Program-made: the position numbers and the translations under genes
Shown here: piece by piece, positions 18,879-27,090 of the stretch
How the letters are laid out: each line of letters opens with the position of its first letter
How positions within the stretch are numbered: position 1 is the first letter of the stretch
Notes under the pieces: generated by a model
The model's database searches: none
What the model was told of the DNA's origin: nothing
The model's input: only the letters and a program-made list of their open reading frames with translations
Assembly (NCBI GenBank): GCA_900489925.1
Contig: UEHQ01000002.1
Coordinates: 248,001-312,000, forward strand
DNA: 64,000 nt
DNA from: Hyphomicrobiales bacterium
GTDB lineage: Bacteria > Pseudomonadota > Alphaproteobacteria > Rhizobiales > Rhizobiaceae
Direction: 5' to 3'

Positions 18879-19289
18879 CGCCTGTCCCCAACCACGGTCC
18901 GGGCGGCTGCCCGGCTGAAATTCTTGTCTGCACTACAGGCTTGCTGCGGGGCGACAGCAAAACCGGCAATCGCCGGCGGCTGAAGCCTCCCGATCAGTGC
19001 ATTCGTGCAAAGCTGCTTGAGAGATTGATACCGGATCGACCCGGTACGGCGGTTCGGCTTCATGCCTGGTGGGGACGAGCTACTCTTCCCATTCCGACGT
19101 GTAGTGCAATGTTTATGGTTAATTCCTTGCGTGAAGGTTAATGCACATTTTATGAATACGCGCTTTCGGGACAACGCGAATAACCATCTATGAATTACTG
19201 GGCTTGCGTTGCACGGCTGCTACAAGTTCGAAGCAAGCTTTGTGCTATATCCCCGCCAAATCGCGACATGACGTCAAAAGGATTGAGCA
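18879..19289. other. che operon upstream region
   Basis: About 410 bases between icpA (minus) and the next plus-strand gene. The icpA-proximal part is GC-rich; the 19090-19210 part is less so and holds two GGTTAAT copies (19117-19123 and 19136-19142). The che promoter must lie here, but I cannot place it with certainty. Confidence 0.45.
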
Positions 19290-19403
19290 ATGATTGTTCT
19301 TGGACTGGGCTCCTGCCTGCTTGCCGTTGCAGTGCTTGCGGCAGTTACTCTTCTCGATCGTATCGAGGCCGCCCGCGGCGCCATGTCCCTTCGCGTCCTT
19401 TGA
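19290..19403 (+). CDS. Candidate 37-aa membrane microprotein
   Basis: ATG at 19290 follows AAAGGA at good spacing and encodes 37 aa: a hydrophobic stretch LGLGSCLLAVAVLAAVTLL flanked by D-R-I-E and a basic C-terminus. This is the shape of a single-helix inner-membrane microprotein. The stop is 52 bases before the glycosyltransferase start. No homology can be asserted; coding potential is judged only by the ribosome-binding site and hydrophobicity. Confidence 0.45.
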   Translation: MIVLGLGSCLLAVAVLAAVTLLDRIEAARGAMSLRVL

Positions 19404-19455
19404 ATTTCGGTCATAAAAGAGTTGTAGCGACAGTGCCTCCCTTTGGGTCGCAGCT

Positions 19456-20928
19456 GTGGCAAAGCCTCATGAAGACCCGCTCAGCTTAACGGAATTCCAG
19501 AATATGTCCGCGCGAACAGGTCTGTTCATCGTCTTCGGTTTTACCCTGTGGCGCATCGTGATGCTTCACTTCGACACCACCGATCTGTTCGTCGATGAAG
19601 CGCAATACTGGCTCTGGTCTCAGAATTTCGACTTCGGCTACTATTCGAAACCGCCGATGATTGCCTGGGTCATTCATGCGATGACCGAAATGGCGGGATC
19701 GTCCGCCATTTTCTGGATCCGTCTCTGTGGTCCGCTGATCCATATGGCAACGGCGCTGGTGCTGATGAAGATCGCAAAGCGGTTCGTCGGCCCTGAGGTC
19801 GAAGGCTGGACTGCCGCCACATACATCACCCTGCCCGGCGTTGCGCTGTCTTCGGTATTCTTCTCGACCGACGTCGTGCTGCTGTTCTTCCTTGCTATCG
19901 CGCTGTTTGCCTATTTCGGCCTGACCAGGCAACGCTCGGTCGCGCTCGCGCTTGCGATGGGCGTCGCCTTCGGTTGCGCCTTCCTTTCGAAATACGCCAT
20001 TCTCTTCGTGGTCCCGGGTGGCTTGGTGGCGCTTTTGCTGCTGCCGTCGGCGCGCATCGGCTGGCGAGACTTCTTCATCTCGGCAGCTGCCGCCATCGTC
20101 GTGGCGTCTCCGAACCTGTGGTGGAACGTCACGCATGACGCCACGACGGTGAAGCACACGACCAGTATCGCGCATTGGAGCACGATGGCCATCGATTTCC
20201 GGGGCGGCGTTGAGTTCTTCCTGGCACAGTTCGGCGTCGTCGGCCCGATCGTGTTCTTTGCCATCCTCTGGGCGGTGTACCGGAGCCTCAAGGGGAAGAG
20301 CGGCGCATTCGAGAAGCAGTTGATCTGGCTTTCGGTGCCGGTCGTGCTTCTTATCACGTTCCAGGCGCTGATCGCCAAGGCCTACGCCAATTGGGCCGTC
20401 ACGGCCTATGTCGCCGGAACGATCCTCGCTGTCTGGCTGCTCAATCGCGAATGGCCGAAGGGATTGCGGATCTCGCTCGGCATCAACGGCGTCGTCAGCA
20501 TTCTTTTCCCGCTGGCAACCGTGTTCGCTCATCAGCTCGTGCTGCCCAATGGGGCGGAAGTGATGAAACGCTACCTGGGGCGCAGCGAGATCAGCCGCGA
20601 GGCTGGTGACCTTGCACGCCAGTCCGGCACGACGATCATCGTCAGCGACAGCCGCGACATGCTTGCCGACATGTTCCACACGCTGCGCGACCAGCCGCTG
20701 CGCATCTACGCGCGACCGCAGGCAGGGGCTCCCGACAATTACTACGAACAGACATTTGAAATGCCTGCTGACATTGCCGAGGATGTCCTGCTTGTGACAA
20801 CGCGCCCGTTCAAATGCGTGACCGAGCCTGTGGCTGTCAAATCCTGGCAGCCGAGCGACGGCTATTATCGCGGCAAGACCATTTACGCCTACAAGGTGCC
20901 ACCAAGCTGCCTTAAGTCCGGCGGATAG
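19456..20928 (+). CDS. GT39/ArnT-like membrane glycosyltransferase
   Basis: 490 aa polytopic membrane protein of the GT-C type, with about 11 hydrophobic segments. The first loop carries the Asp/Glu motif LFVDEAQYWLW, followed by YYSKPPMIAW, typical of the PMT/ArnT family that uses polyprenyl-phosphate sugars at the periplasmic face. Substrate unknown; a lipid A or exopolysaccharide sugar is possible. The frame opens with GTG at 19456; an ATG at 19504 (MSARTG) just before the first helix is an alternative start. It reads away from the che operon. Confidence 0.85.
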   Translation: MAKPHEDPLSLTEFQNMSARTGLFIVFGFTLWRIVMLHFDTTDLFVDEAQYWLWSQNFDFGYYSKPPMIAWVIHAMTEMAGSSAIFWIRLCGPLIHMATALVLMKIAKRFVGPEVEGWTAATYITLPGVALSSVFFSTDVVLLFFLAIALFAYFGLTRQRSVALALAMGVAFGCAFLSKYAILFVVPGGLVALLLLPSARIGWRDFFISAAAAIVVASPNLWWNVTHDATTVKHTTSIAHWSTMAIDFRGGVEFFLAQFGVVGPIVFFAILWAVYRSLKGKSGAFEKQLIWLSVPVVLLITFQALIAKAYANWAVTAYVAGTILAVWLLNREWPKGLRISLGINGVVSILFPLATVFAHQLVLPNGAEVMKRYLGRSEISREAGDLARQSGTTIIVSDSRDMLADMFHTLRDQPLRIYARPQAGAPDNYYEQTFEMPADIAEDVLLVTTRPFKCVTEPVAVKSWQPSDGYYRGKTIYAYKVPPSCLKSGG

Positions 20929-20993
20929 CTGGCATATCGCTTCGTTTCTACCCGTTCGGATGCGGATGCACCCGGACACCGGACCCGTTTTCC

Positions 20994-21566
20994 ATGGGCG
21001 AGCGGGAAATCGCGACTGGCGCGCTTGACCGCCTGTCCCAAGTGCATCATGACAGTGCACCCTATGAAGTCGAGGCCGAGGCTGGTACAATCCGGCGCGA
21101 GGAAACGCCTTCTCCAGAAAAAGAACGAGAGAATTTTGCGCCGTTGAGCCGGTTCGAGATCGAAAATCATGACGATTACGAGATGAGGCTCGCCGCGCGC
21201 CGCATGACCGGTCGTGTTGCCGTTTCTCTTGCGGTTGCGATCTTCGCCTATCTCGGTCTGCTCTTCGGTGGCAACTTCGTCATCGGCCCGGCCCGCGGAC
21301 CGAACGCATTTTCGTCTTCCAGCAAGGACAACCAGCCGCAGCAGATGAGCGCGCGCGACGCTGTGCGCGGCATCCTGACGGCTGATCGCAAGATCGCGTC
21401 GAAGTCGTCGGCTTACGATTCCGGCGATGCGGCCTTTGTTGCCCTCCCTCCCCTTGAGCTTGCGCGGAGTGGCAGCCTGCCACTGGCCGCGCCTTTCCAG
21501 GCAGCGCTGAATGCGCGCGACGCGAAGTCCTACGACTCGCACGGGCCACCTGTAGCGGCGGCCTGA
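20994..21566 (+). CDS. Hypothetical single-helix membrane protein
   Basis: 190 aa, unrecognised. A charged N-terminus (~70 residues) is followed by one strong membrane helix (about 77-99, VAVSLAVAIFAYLGLLFGG) and a Ser/Gln/Ala-rich C-terminal part, so probably an inner-membrane anchor protein. Codon third positions are GC-rich as in neighbours. No clear ribosome-binding site precedes 20994; an internal ATG at 21183 is possible. It lies between the glycosyltransferase and secDF. Confidence 0.55.
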   Translation: MGEREIATGALDRLSQVHHDSAPYEVEAEAGTIRREETPSPEKERENFAPLSRFEIENHDDYEMRLAARRMTGRVAVSLAVAIFAYLGLLFGGNFVIGPARGPNAFSSSSKDNQPQQMSARDAVRGILTADRKIASKSSAYDSGDAAFVALPPLELARSGSLPLAAPFQAALNARDAKSYDSHGPPVAAA

Positions 21567-21658
21567 CAAAGCGCGCCTTATGCGCTCTCCATTGCTTTTA
21601 AGACACGCCGCCTGCGCTAAAAGTGCCGGCACAAGCGTTATCAAGGATAAACAACAAT

Positions 21659-24214
21659 ATGCGCAATTCACCATGGCTGGTGTTCACCTATACGGTGATC
21701 ATTCTCCTCGGCATTCTGATTGCTTTGCCGAATGCACTGCCGCAATCCACCCTCGAGCGCCTGCCCTCGTGGCTGCCGCACAGCCAGGTCTCGCTTGGTC
21801 TCGACCTGCGTGGCGGCTCGCACCTCGTTCTCGAAGTGGATGAAGCTGACCTGACCCGCGAGCGCCTGCAGTCGCTCCTTCAGGATGCCCGCCGCGTGCT
21901 TCGTGAAAAGAACATCCAGACGAAGTCTGTCGTCCGCAACCAGAACCAGATCGTCGTGACCCTGACCGATCCGGCCCAGAGCGACGAAGCTGTCACGCAG
22001 CTCAAGACCCTCGGCAATGCGATCGCCACCGGCCTCAGCGCCGGCCAGTCCGATCTCTCGGTGACGACCAATGGCGGCAATATTCTTGTCGCGTTCTCGC
22101 CTGCCGGTATCGCTGCCAACGTCGACTCGGCCGTTCAGCAGAGCCTTGAAGTCATCCGTCAGCGCGTTGACCAAGTCGGCGTTGCCGAACCGACGATCCA
22201 GCGTATCGGCGGAAACCGCGTTCTCGTGCAGCTTCCGGGCGCACAGGATCCGTCCCGCCTTCGCCAGCTTCTCGGTTCGACCGCGAAGATGTCCTTCCAC
22301 ATGCTCGCTCCGAACAACCAGCCGGGACCGGGCGTGACGATGCTCAAGGACGAGCAGGGCAACAGCTATCCGGTTCTCGATCGCGTCGAGATCTCGGGCG
22401 ACCGCCTCTCGGATGCCCGCGTCAGCTTCGACCCGAACACGCATGAGCCTGTTGTTAGCTTCCGCTTCGACAGCGCCGGCGCAACCCGCTTCGCCGACAT
22501 CACCCGCCAGAACGTCGGCAACCCGTTTGCCATCGTTCTCGACGACAAGGTGCTGAGCGCCCCTGTTATCCGCGAACCGATCACCGGTGGCTCCGGCCAG
22601 ATCTCCGGCAGCTTCTCGGCTGACAGCGCAACGACGCTTGCCGCCATGCTGCGCGCCGGCGCTCTGCCCGCCAAGCTGACCGTCATCGAAGAGCGTACCG
22701 TTGGTGCCGACCTCGGCGCGGACGCGATCCGCATGGGTATCTATTCGGGTCTCGTCGGCTTCGTGCTCGTCGCGGCCTTCATCTTCATCCTGTACGGCAC
22801 CTGGGGCTTCCTCGCGAACTTCGCGCTGCTCATCCACACGATCCTGACCTTCTCGGCGCTTACGCTCGTCGGCGCAACGCTGACGCTGCCAGGTATCGCG
22901 GGTGTCGTTCTCGGTATCGGCCTTGCGGTTGACGCGAACGTTCTCATCAACGAGCGCATCCGCGAAGAAACGCGCAAGGGCAAGAGCGCCTTTGCCGCCA
23001 TCGACACCGGCTTCCGCCGCGCTTACTCGACGATTATCGACGGCAACATGACGGCGCTGATCGCAGCGGCGATCCTGTTCTGGTTCGGCACCGGCCCGGT
23101 TCGCGGCTTCGCGGTCACCATGGCGCTCGGCCTGATCATCTCGATGTTCACTTCGGTTGCCTTCGTTCGCGTCACGATGATCGAGATCACCCGTCGTCGC
23201 AAACTCAAGGTCCTGAACATCAAGCCGCTGATCCCGATGATGTTCAACCCTTACGGCCGCCACATCCAGTTCATGAAGGCTCGCTTCTTCGGCGTGACGG
23301 TTTCCGCGCTTCTGTCGATCGCCTCCGTCATTCTCTTCATCCATCCGGGCCTCAACTACGGCGTCGACTTCCGTGGTGGTATCCAGATGTCGGTGAAGAC
23401 CCAGGAGGCCGCCGATCTCGGCCACTTCCGTGAAGGCCTGAACAGCCTTGGTCTCGGTGAAGTCTCCCTGCAGTCCTACGGCGATAACAACACCATGGCC
23501 GTGCGTGCGCAGCGCCAGGAAGGTGGAGAAGAAGCCCAGACGGCAGCAGTTGAGAAGCTGAAGGCGGAGATCATCAAGATCGATCCATCGGCAACCGTGA
23601 CCGGCACCGACGTCATCGGTCCGAAAGTCAGTGGTGAGCTTGCCTGGGCCGGCATCCTGTCGGTCGTCATTGCAAGCTTGGCGATGCTTGCCTACATCTG
23701 GGCACGCTTCGAATGGCCGTTCGCTGTCGGCGCGATCGTCACGCTGATCCTCGACGTCACCAAGGCTATCGGCTTCTTCGCGTTGACCGGACTGGACTTC
23801 AACCTCACCGCCATCGCCGCGATCCTGACGCTGGTCGGCTACTCGGTGAACGACAAGGTCGTCGTCTATGACCGCATGCGTGAAAACATGCGCCTCTACA
23901 AGTCGATGCCGCTGCGCGAGATCATCGACCGGTCGATCAACGAGACGCTGGCCCGAAGCCTCTACACCAACGCGACAGCGTTCCTCGCCCTGTTGCCGAT
24001 GGCAATCTGGGGCGGCAGCGCGGTCTCGAGCTTCGCGATCCCGATGGTATTCGGCATCCTCGTCGCCGGTGCGTCGTCGATCTTCATCGCAGCACCGATC
24101 CTGCTCTTCCTCGGCGACTGGCGCCGCCGCCACGCCAAGGCGGCAGCACCTTCCGACGCCAAGCAGGAAATCCTTGCTCCCGAGACCAGCGAGCCCCGCA
24201 AGTCGGCCAGCTGA
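21659..24214 (+). CDS. secDF: SecDF, fused protein-export membrane protein
   Basis: 851 aa. SecD and SecF are fused into one protein, which uses proton flow to help pull proteins through SecYEG. The SecD half begins with a membrane helix and GLDLRGGSHLVLEVD, followed by a large periplasmic domain (~60-375) and five helices with VDANVLINERIREE. The SecF half restarts near 545 with GVDFRGGIQM, then GYSVNDKVVVYDRMREN. The ATG at 21659 has an AAGGAT site; a GTG at 21623 in frame is less likely. A strong terminator follows. Confidence 0.96.
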   Translation: MRNSPWLVFTYTVIILLGILIALPNALPQSTLERLPSWLPHSQVSLGLDLRGGSHLVLEVDEADLTRERLQSLLQDARRVLREKNIQTKSVVRNQNQIVVTLTDPAQSDEAVTQLKTLGNAIATGLSAGQSDLSVTTNGGNILVAFSPAGIAANVDSAVQQSLEVIRQRVDQVGVAEPTIQRIGGNRVLVQLPGAQDPSRLRQLLGSTAKMSFHMLAPNNQPGPGVTMLKDEQGNSYPVLDRVEISGDRLSDARVSFDPNTHEPVVSFRFDSAGATRFADITRQNVGNPFAIVLDDKVLSAPVIREPITGGSGQISGSFSADSATTLAAMLRAGALPAKLTVIEERTVGADLGADAIRMGIYSGLVGFVLVAAFIFILYGTWGFLANFALLIHTILTFSALTLVGATLTLPGIAGVVLGIGLAVDANVLINERIREETRKGKSAFAAIDTGFRRAYSTIIDGNMTALIAAAILFWFGTGPVRGFAVTMALGLIISMFTSVAFVRVTMIEITRRRKLKVLNIKPLIPMMFNPYGRHIQFMKARFFGVTVSALLSIASVILFIHPGLNYGVDFRGGIQMSVKTQEAADLGHFREGLNSLGLGEVSLQSYGDNNTMAVRAQRQEGGEEAQTAAVEKLKAEIIKIDPSATVTGTDVIGPKVSGELAWAGILSVVIASLAMLAYIWARFEWPFAVGAIVTLILDVTKAIGFFALTGLDFNLTAIAAILTLVGYSVNDKVVVYDRMRENMRLYKSMPLREIIDRSINETLARSLYTNATAFLALLPMAIWGGSAVSSFAIPMVFGILVAGASSIFIAAPILLFLGDWRRRHAKAAAPSDAKQEILAPETSEPRKSAS

Positions 24215-24241
24215 TAGGACGTTGACGAAACGAAATTAATA

Positions 24242-24275
24242 CGGGCGCCGGTTGCAGAGCCGGCGCCCGCTTTCT
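24242..24275 (+). terminator. Intrinsic terminator of secDF
   Basis: Perfect 10-bp GC-rich stem CGGGCGCCGG/CCGGCGCCCG (24242-24251 and 24260-24269) with an 8-base loop, followed by C-TTTCT. It lies 28 bases after the secDF stop and 42 bases before the next gene. Confidence 0.88.
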
Positions 24276-24310
24276 ATTCTCCGCCGCCTTGGGGTTGGAG
24301 ATTCTACAGC

Positions 24311-25012
24311 ATGTCATCCGAATTGCCGGCAGAACACGGTGCGGACGAAGCGCGTATCAGACGCTTCCTCGCCATCGCGTCCCACGATCTGCAATCCCCC
24401 CTGCGCCACATTTCAATGTATGCGGAGATTCTGCTGGAAGATCTCGGCGAGACGATCGACGGCGAGCACCTCCAGAGTCTGAAGACCATTCGCGATAAAG
24501 CCCAGACAGCCCAGCGACTGACCAAGGCATTGATGGGCTTTGCCGCCGGTTCGCCCGCGATAATCATCACCGACGTTGACCTGGACGCTATCGTCCGGGA
24601 CATATGGGCCGAACTCAGCGCAGAAGCCGAGGGATATAGCGCGACCCTCAAAGCAGATACGCTGCCGACGATCCGAACCGATACCACGATCGTCGGACTG
24701 GTGCTGCGGAACGTTATGTCGAACGCGCTGGTGCACAACCAGAGCCCGGTTCGCCACGTGACGATCGAGGCCGAGCAAGATGCCGGCGCCTCGAAAATCC
24801 ATGTCACCGACGATGGCCCCGGGATCGAGCCCGGCTATCAGGCCAGCATCTTCGACGCCTTCTGGAAAACACCGCAGGCAGACAATCGCACCGGCGTGGG
24901 GCTCGGCCTGACTGCAGCGCGCGACCTCCTGGCCGCGCTCGGGGGCAGCATCCATCTCGACCGCTCTGGCGACGACGGGAGCCGGTTCACTATCGTGCTT
25001 CCGGCATCGTGA
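24311..25012 (+). CDS. Small sensorless histidine kinase
   Basis: 233 aa cytoplasmic kinase with only the HisKA and HATPase modules. The H-box IASHDLQSPLRHI has H25, the N-box is NVMSNALVHN (~140), the G1 box DDGPGIEPG (~176), and the G2 region TGVGLGLTAARDLL. There is no sensor or membrane segment, so it must take input from a partner or dimerise with another kinase. It is convergent with a response regulator across a 7-base gap. The H-box style resembles phytochrome-associated (Cph1-type) kinases. Confidence 0.88.
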   Translation: MSSELPAEHGADEARIRRFLAIASHDLQSPLRHISMYAEILLEDLGETIDGEHLQSLKTIRDKAQTAQRLTKALMGFAAGSPAIIITDVDLDAIVRDIWAELSAEAEGYSATLKADTLPTIRTDTTIVGLVLRNVMSNALVHNQSPVRHVTIEAEQDAGASKIHVTDDGPGIEPGYQASIFDAFWKTPQADNRTGVGLGLTAARDLLAALGGSIHLDRSGDDGSRFTIVLPAS

Positions 25013-25019
25013 TGCGACC

Positions 25020-25457
25020 TCACCTGTTGTAGTCGTCCTTCCAGATGTCAGGCACCCGATAGTCGACATATTCGCGAATGATGTATTGCACGGTATCCGC
25101 GTCGATCTCGTCCTTGCCGATCCGAAAATCCACCCCGTAGTCCTGGAACTGCTGGAAATACTCGTCCGAGACGTCCATCGACACGACACCGATCGGACCC
25201 GTGTATCCGCTGCCGCGAAGCTTCGGCACGGTCTCACGAAAATCCGCGTTCGGCAGGAGGCGGTTGTCGAGCAGGATCAGGTCAAACCTAGTATCGGCAA
25301 GCTTCGACAACGCGTCGGCGATCGACTGTGCGTAGTCCATGTCGACCTGCGGCTCGCTCAGCTCCGCGACCGTTTTCTTCAAGGATCGAAATTCGATGAA
25401 TTCGTCGTCGACGAAGAGAACCTTGACGACACTTTTTCTGCCGGCGTCCACTGCCAT
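25020..25457 (-). CDS. Stand-alone response-regulator receiver
   Basis: 145 aa with one receiver domain and no output domain. The acidic residues are in LFVDDEF, the likely phosphoacceptor D64 is in LILLDNRLLP, the switch residue in VVSMD, and the Lys in IGKDEID. A C-terminal extension is rich in Tyr/Asp. The frame is open to a GTG at 25475 that overlaps the LuxR gene, but GAGGA directly before the ATG at 25457 favours the shorter start. Probably co-transcribed with the upstream LuxR-type gene. Confidence 0.85.
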   Translation of the reverse strand: MAVDAGRKSVVKVLFVDDEFIEFRSLKKTVAELSEPQVDMDYAQSIADALSKLADTRFDLILLDNRLLPNADFRETVPKLRGSGYTGPIGVVSMDVSDEYFQQFQDYGVDFRIGKDEIDADTVQYIIREYVDYRVPDIWKDDYNR

Positions 25458-25471
25458 TCTATCCTCATCAG

Positions 25472-26182
25472 TCACGAAACAAGCCCCATGCGCAATGCGA
25501 TCGCCACCATGTGCACGCGGTTCACGGCGTCGAGTTTGCGCGCAGCGGCGGCGATGTGAGAATTGATCGTGTGCTCGGACAGCCCAAGAATGATCGCAAT
25601 CTCTGCCGAGGTCTTACCCTCGCTCGTCCATTTCACGACTTCGCCCTCACGCTGCGTCAGGCGACCGGACATCTCCTGAGCGAGAATCTCCTCGTAGAAC
25701 CGGTCGAAGATCCGCATGGTGTCGAGCATGATCTCGGCGATCTCGCTTTGCGACGGCTCGTGACGTCCGCCGCTGAAGGTCACGCAAAAACGCCGGCCTT
25801 CCGGCGTGAAGAGAGGCACCAGCAGGAAGGTGTTGCTGTCGAACTCGTTGAGAACGAGTTCGGTTGGATATTCGGCATTGCCGCTGGGCGTTCCCCGGCC
25901 GCTAAGCGGCGTCGCTAGGAACTGCGCGGCCTTGGCCTTGACGAGTCCAAGCGCCCTGCCCAACGCGAAGACGAACAGGCTGAGGCGCCGCTCCGCGACA
26001 TTGGTGATGACGATCTCGCGCGCACCGAACGGAGGCGAGGTTTCGGAAATGCGGGCAAGCGCGAAGGTTTCGAACTGATAGTGATGGGCGGCAGCCTTCA
26101 GGAGACGAAAGAAATCGGTCCGGTTGATTGCGCGGGCCAACTCCGGACCTGCATGAAAGGGAACTGCCATCGCGCTATTCAT
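25472..26182 (-). CDS. LuxR-family regulator, VisN/VisR-like
   Basis: 236 aa. The C-terminal helix-turn-helix (LTQREGEVVKWTSEGKTSAEIAIIL then HTINSHIAAAARKL) and the N-terminal autoinducer-binding-like domain give the same layout as visN and visR in this window; the ending (IALRMGLVS) resembles the VisR ending (AIRLGYIS). The frame opens at 26335, but the ATG at 26182 has AAGGAA upstream and suits family length. It precedes the stand-alone receiver gene by 14 bases. The target genes and ligand are unknown. Confidence 0.85.
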   Translation of the reverse strand: MNSAMAVPFHAGPELARAINRTDFFRLLKAAAHHYQFETFALARISETSPPFGAREIVITNVAERRLSLFVFALGRALGLVKAKAAQFLATPLSGRGTPSGNAEYPTELVLNEFDSNTFLLVPLFTPEGRRFCVTFSGGRHEPSQSEIAEIMLDTMRIFDRFYEEILAQEMSGRLTQREGEVVKWTSEGKTSAEIAIILGLSEHTINSHIAAAARKLDAVNRVHMVAIALRMGLVS

Positions 26183-26540
26183 TCCGATTCCTTGATCAAT
26201 CTTCGCGATACTTGGCCATGTCATCCCAAGATCTGGGGATACACGTTTCAAACCGGGACAGTTAATAGCACCGACGAGACTAACGATGGAAGAGTTGAAA
26301 CGCGCATCGCAGACGGGGTCGATGTCGCAGGTCAATCTCTACCTGGTCTTGCAACTTTCCGCATTCAGTACCCCTTGCATGCGGAAAGCGGTACCCCAGC
26401 TGGTATCGGAGAGAGCCGACGGTATCCACAGCCAAGGGGTTGGCTAAGTTTGTGGCGGCAAACGTGGGTCAATCGGCTCTCTCGACCCTTTCAAACCACC
26501 TCTTTCAGTCCCAAATTAGAGAACGCCGGTGTCCTGTCAA
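26183..26540. other. Region between two minus-strand signalling genes
   Basis: About 358 bases with no convincing gene. It includes the upstream region of the LuxR-type gene and two GTACCCC copies around 26369-26397. No terminator is obvious for the receiver gene that ends at 26541. Confidence 0.4.
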
Positions 26541-26915
26541 TCATTGGGCACCGTTGACGATCGCGCCCAGATCGATGGGCTTTCCGGTATAGAAATCCGC
26601 TCCAGCCGCCATGGCGCGCTCGCGATCTTCCAGGGCGTCGGACCCCGTGCAGACACCGAGTCTGATGCCGGAAAATCGCTGGTCGGACCGCAATTGCGAA
26701 ATCAGTTCCAGACCGCTGTCCAGCGGCATATAGAGATCGACCACAAGCGCGTCCGGCAGCGTGCCTGCCGCGGTCTGCAGGTCTTCCAGTGCTCGAAGGG
26801 CAGAGCGAGTATCGGGGAAGCATTGCAGGTCGATGTTCGGCCGCTGCTTCTTGCTGATGTAGTCGGCGTAAAACAGGTCGTCCCTGCTGTCATCGACATA
26901 GAATACTAGCGGCAT
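26541..26915 (-). CDS. Stand-alone response-regulator receiver (Rcp1-like)
   Basis: 124 aa receiver. Acidic residues are in YVDDSRDD, the phosphoacceptor D60 in VVDLYMPLDSG, and the Lys K112 in YTGKPI. There is no output domain. The VDDSRDDLFYADY start resembles Rcp1-type regulators that serve phytochrome-like kinases. The ATG follows AGGTAAG. It is divergent from the membrane-PAS kinase gene that starts at 27091, so the two may share a control region. Confidence 0.88.
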   Translation of the reverse strand: MPLVFYVDDSRDDLFYADYISKKQRPNIDLQCFPDTRSALRALEDLQTAAGTLPDALVVDLYMPLDSGLELISQLRSDQRFSGIRLGVCTGSDALEDRERAMAAGADFYTGKPIDLGAIVNGAQ

Positions 26916-27090
26916 CTTACCTGTTCCCAGCCCACCGTTGCGGGCATTGCGCCATCAGCCTCCTTCGTATCAGGAAAATCGGCCCTGGGCGCCTCCGGCG
27001 AGGTTGCAAAAGTCGTTTATCTTCGGCGATCCGTATTGAATATTTTACAGTTCCGGAAATAGATGAGCCCGCGAGACGGGAGAACCAGCA

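Noticed and set aside
19486..21090. 534-codon minus-strand frame opposite the GT39 gene
   Set aside because: Arg/Asp/His-rich mirror of a membrane-protein gene; no recognisable domain.
21668..24133. 821-codon minus-strand frame opposite secDF
   Set aside because: Antisense to a fully recognisable SecDF; low-complexity Asp/Arg/Glu sequence.
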